NCBI GenBank assembly: GCA_003567055.1
Contig: PXAW01000064.1
Span: 1-6,879, forward strand
DNA from: Hyphomicrobiales bacterium
Lineage (GTDB): Bacteria > Pseudomonadota > Alphaproteobacteria > Rhizobiales > Beijerinckiaceae
DNA length: 6,879 nucleotides
Direction of reading: 5' to 3'
Shown: positions 5,464 through 6,879 of the stretch, one piece after another
How the letters are laid out: the number at the start of each line of letters is the position of its first letter
Position numbering within the stretch: the first letter of the stretch is position 1
Position numbers and translations under genes: made by a program
Notes under the pieces: model-generated
The model's database searches: none
Seen by the model: only the letters and a program-made list of their open reading frames with translations
Told to the model about the DNA's origin: nothing

Positions 5464-6879
5464 GCGGATCGAGCCCGCCAGCGGATGCAGGTCCTTGCGG
5501 ATCATGAGCTTCTCGAGCTCCACGAGGACGAACACCCCGACGCCCACGCCGACCACCCACACCCAGGCGATCGGGTGCAGAGGCGCGGTCTCGAACAGGG
5601 TGTTCATGAAGGGCACGTAGGTGAAGACCAGCTGCAGCACGATGCAGACGCCGATTGCGATCAGCGCCACCCTGTTGCCGATGAACCCTTCCACCGTGAC
5701 TGCAGGGGCATAGAAGAACCGGGTGTTCAGCAGATAGAAGATCTGCCCGAGCACAAGCGCGTTCACCGCCATCGTGCGCGCGTAATCGACGGTGGCGCCG
5801 TCCTGCGCCTGCTCCTGCAGGAAGAGATAGCCGGCGCCGAGCAGCAGCAAGATACCCACGAAGCAGACGCGCCAGATCACGAAGCCGGTCAGGAGCGGCT
5901 CGTCGGTCGGATGTGGCGGGCGGTTCATGAGATCGCCCTCCGCCTTCTCCCAGGCAAAGGCGATGCCGAGCGTAACAGCGGTGATCATGTTGACCCACAG
6001 GATTTGCACCGGGGTGATCGGCAGCGTCATGTTCAGCAGGATCGCCCCAACCACGATCAGCGCCTGGGCCGCGTTTGTCGGCAGAATGAAGAGAATCGCC
6101 TTGCGCAGGTTGTCGTAGACGGTTCGTCCTTCCTCCACCGCCTTTTCGATCGAGGCGAAGTTGTCGTCGGCAAGCACCATCTCGGAGGCCTCACGCGCCG
6201 CCTCGGTGCCCTTCTGGCCCATTGCGATGCCGACATCTGCGCGCTTGAGGGCCGGCGCGTCGTTGACGCCGTCACCCGTCATGGCGACGACCTCGTCCTC
6301 CTCCTGGAGCGCTTGGACCAGGCGTAGCTTGTGCTCCGGGCTGGCACGCGCGAAGACATCGACATCCATGGCGATGTTGCGCAACTCGTCATCGCCCACA
6401 TCCTCAAGCTCTCGCCCGCTCATCGCCTTGCCGGAATTCTCCAGGCCGAGTTCGCGCGCCACCGCGCTTGCGGTCGTGACGTGATCGCCCGTGATCATCT
6501 TGACCCGGATGCCCGCGTTCTGGCAGGCATCGACGGACTGGATCGCCTCGTCGCGGGGCGGGTCGATGAGGCCATACAGGCCGAGCAGGACGAGATCGCT
6601 CTCCGCGTCCTCCTCGCTCAGCTCCGTCATCTCGCCGACATCCTTGCGGGCCGCCGCCAGCACGCGCTGCCCGCGCGAGGCGATCTCCTCGGTCCGTTCG
6701 AACCAGACGTCGATGTCGATATCCACGACCTCGCCGCCGCGCATTTCACCGGTGCACATCTCGAGCACTCGCTCCGTAGCGCCTTTGACGTATATGAAAT
6801 GGTTGCCGTGATGGTCGTGGTTGAGCGTGGCCATGTAGCGCCGTTCCGAGGCGAAGGGGATGGCGTCCACGCGCGGGCA
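5041..6879 (-). CDS. P-type cation-transporting ATPase, partial, with charged C-terminal tail
   Basis: The last 612 codons of an inner-membrane ion pump of the P2 (Ca/Mg/Na-ATPase-like) group lie in the window; the gene runs past the right edge, so the start, M1-M4 and the DKTGT phosphorylation site are not seen. Residues are numbered from the GTG at 6870. Visible are the nucleotide-binding KGATER (29-34), GLIDPPRDEA (100-109), MITGDH (125-130) and the hinge motif MTGDGVNDAPALKRADVGIAMG (197-218; the aspartates 200 and 204 are present). Membrane helices M5-M10 fall near 258-279, 288-306, 329-351, 366-386, 396-418 and 433-452. NMITAVTLGIAFAWE in M6 does not by itself reveal the ion. The usual protein would end soon after M10 (VELEKLMIRK), but here about 140 more residues follow. 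The stop overlaps the start of a HAD remnant. Pump identity is certain; substrate is open. Confidence 0.94.
   Translation of the reverse strand, partial: CPRVDAIPFASERRYMATLNHDHHGNHFIYVKGATERVLEMCTGEMRGGEVVDIDIDVWFERTEEIASRGQRVLAAARKDVGEMTELSEEDAESDLVLLGLYGLIDPPRDEAIQSVDACQNAGIRVKMITGDHVTTASAVARELGLENSGKAMSGRELEDVGDDELRNIAMDVDVFARASPEHKLRLVQALQEEDEVVAMTGDGVNDAPALKRADVGIAMGQKGTEAAREASEMVLADDNFASIEKAVEEGRTVYDNLRKAILFILPTNAAQALIVVGAILLNMTLPITPVQILWVNMITAVTLGIAFAWEKAEGDLMNRPPHPTDEPLLTGFVIWRVCFVGILLLLGAGYLFLQEQAQDGATVDYARTMAVNALVLGQIFYLLNTRFFYAPAVTVEGFIGNRVALIAIGVCIVLQLVFTYVPFMNTLFETAPLHPIAWVWVVGVGVGVFVLVELEKLMIRKDLHPLAGSIRSQGEGDENHADEKRDKTKKDKDMSEKQEDEKREDEQRDDDKQEKPGERREKEGKASDAAKHKDNGKEKSDGKGGDTGGQSPETMKLLAEKEREIAEAEKKIAQAEKKIIEAELQEGKSGKGNGEKGKGKGDKDETKRNEE

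Noticed and set aside
2770..6327. A 1185-codon stop-free + strand frame antisense to ppsA and the ATPase
   Set aside because: It is the mirror of two genuine GC-rich genes. Its product is rich in Arg, His, Leu, Ala and Asp with no recognisable domain, and the well-conserved PPS and ATPase motifs are on the other strand.

Overview
The window is GC-rich (about 60-65% by eye) and has the codon use, Shine-Dalgarno sites and protein types of an alphaproteobacterium. A Hyphomicrobiales/Rhizobiales-like host is my best guess, and it rests on resemblance only. The window holds three complete genes, one gene cut by the right edge, and two patches of gene debris. No tRNA, rRNA, CRISPR array or intact mobile element was seen.

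Left part (1-589): no intact gene. On the + strand, 223-492 is the C-terminal part of a class I SAM-dependent methyltransferase with an in-frame TGA. Facing it on the - strand, 137-222 is a well-formed tail of an unidentified protein. Both fragments have lost their 5' parts at the same point, about position 222/223, which looks like a deletion or rearrangement joint.

Centre: gpmA (cofactor-dependent phosphoglycerate mutase, +, 590-1288) converges with a - strand series. Only 25 bp separate the two stop codons, and a 9-bp hairpin fills that gap exactly. The - strand series, in transcription order, is a P2-type cation ATPase (5041-6879, N-terminus outside the window), a broken HAD-phosphatase remnant (5044-4860), ppsA (phosphoenolpyruvate synthase, 4770-2356) and a D-lactate-dehydrogenase-like 2-hydroxyacid dehydrogenase (2327-1314). 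ppsA and the dehydrogenase are 28 nt apart, each with a good AGGAG site, and very likely form one transcript.

Functionally the complete genes centre on pyruvate and PEP. PPS turns pyruvate into PEP at ATP cost, the dehydrogenase probably interconverts pyruvate (or a similar 2-keto acid) with its D-hydroxy acid using NAD(H), and GpmA interconverts 2- and 3-phosphoglycerate on the same glycolytic/gluconeogenic line. The ATPase is an ion pump with an unusual ~140-residue charged C-terminal tail.

I did not find a convincing new system. The points most worth a second look are the HAD gene broken across three frames with a perfect palindrome at the first break, the ATPase tail, and the double-truncation joint at 222/223.
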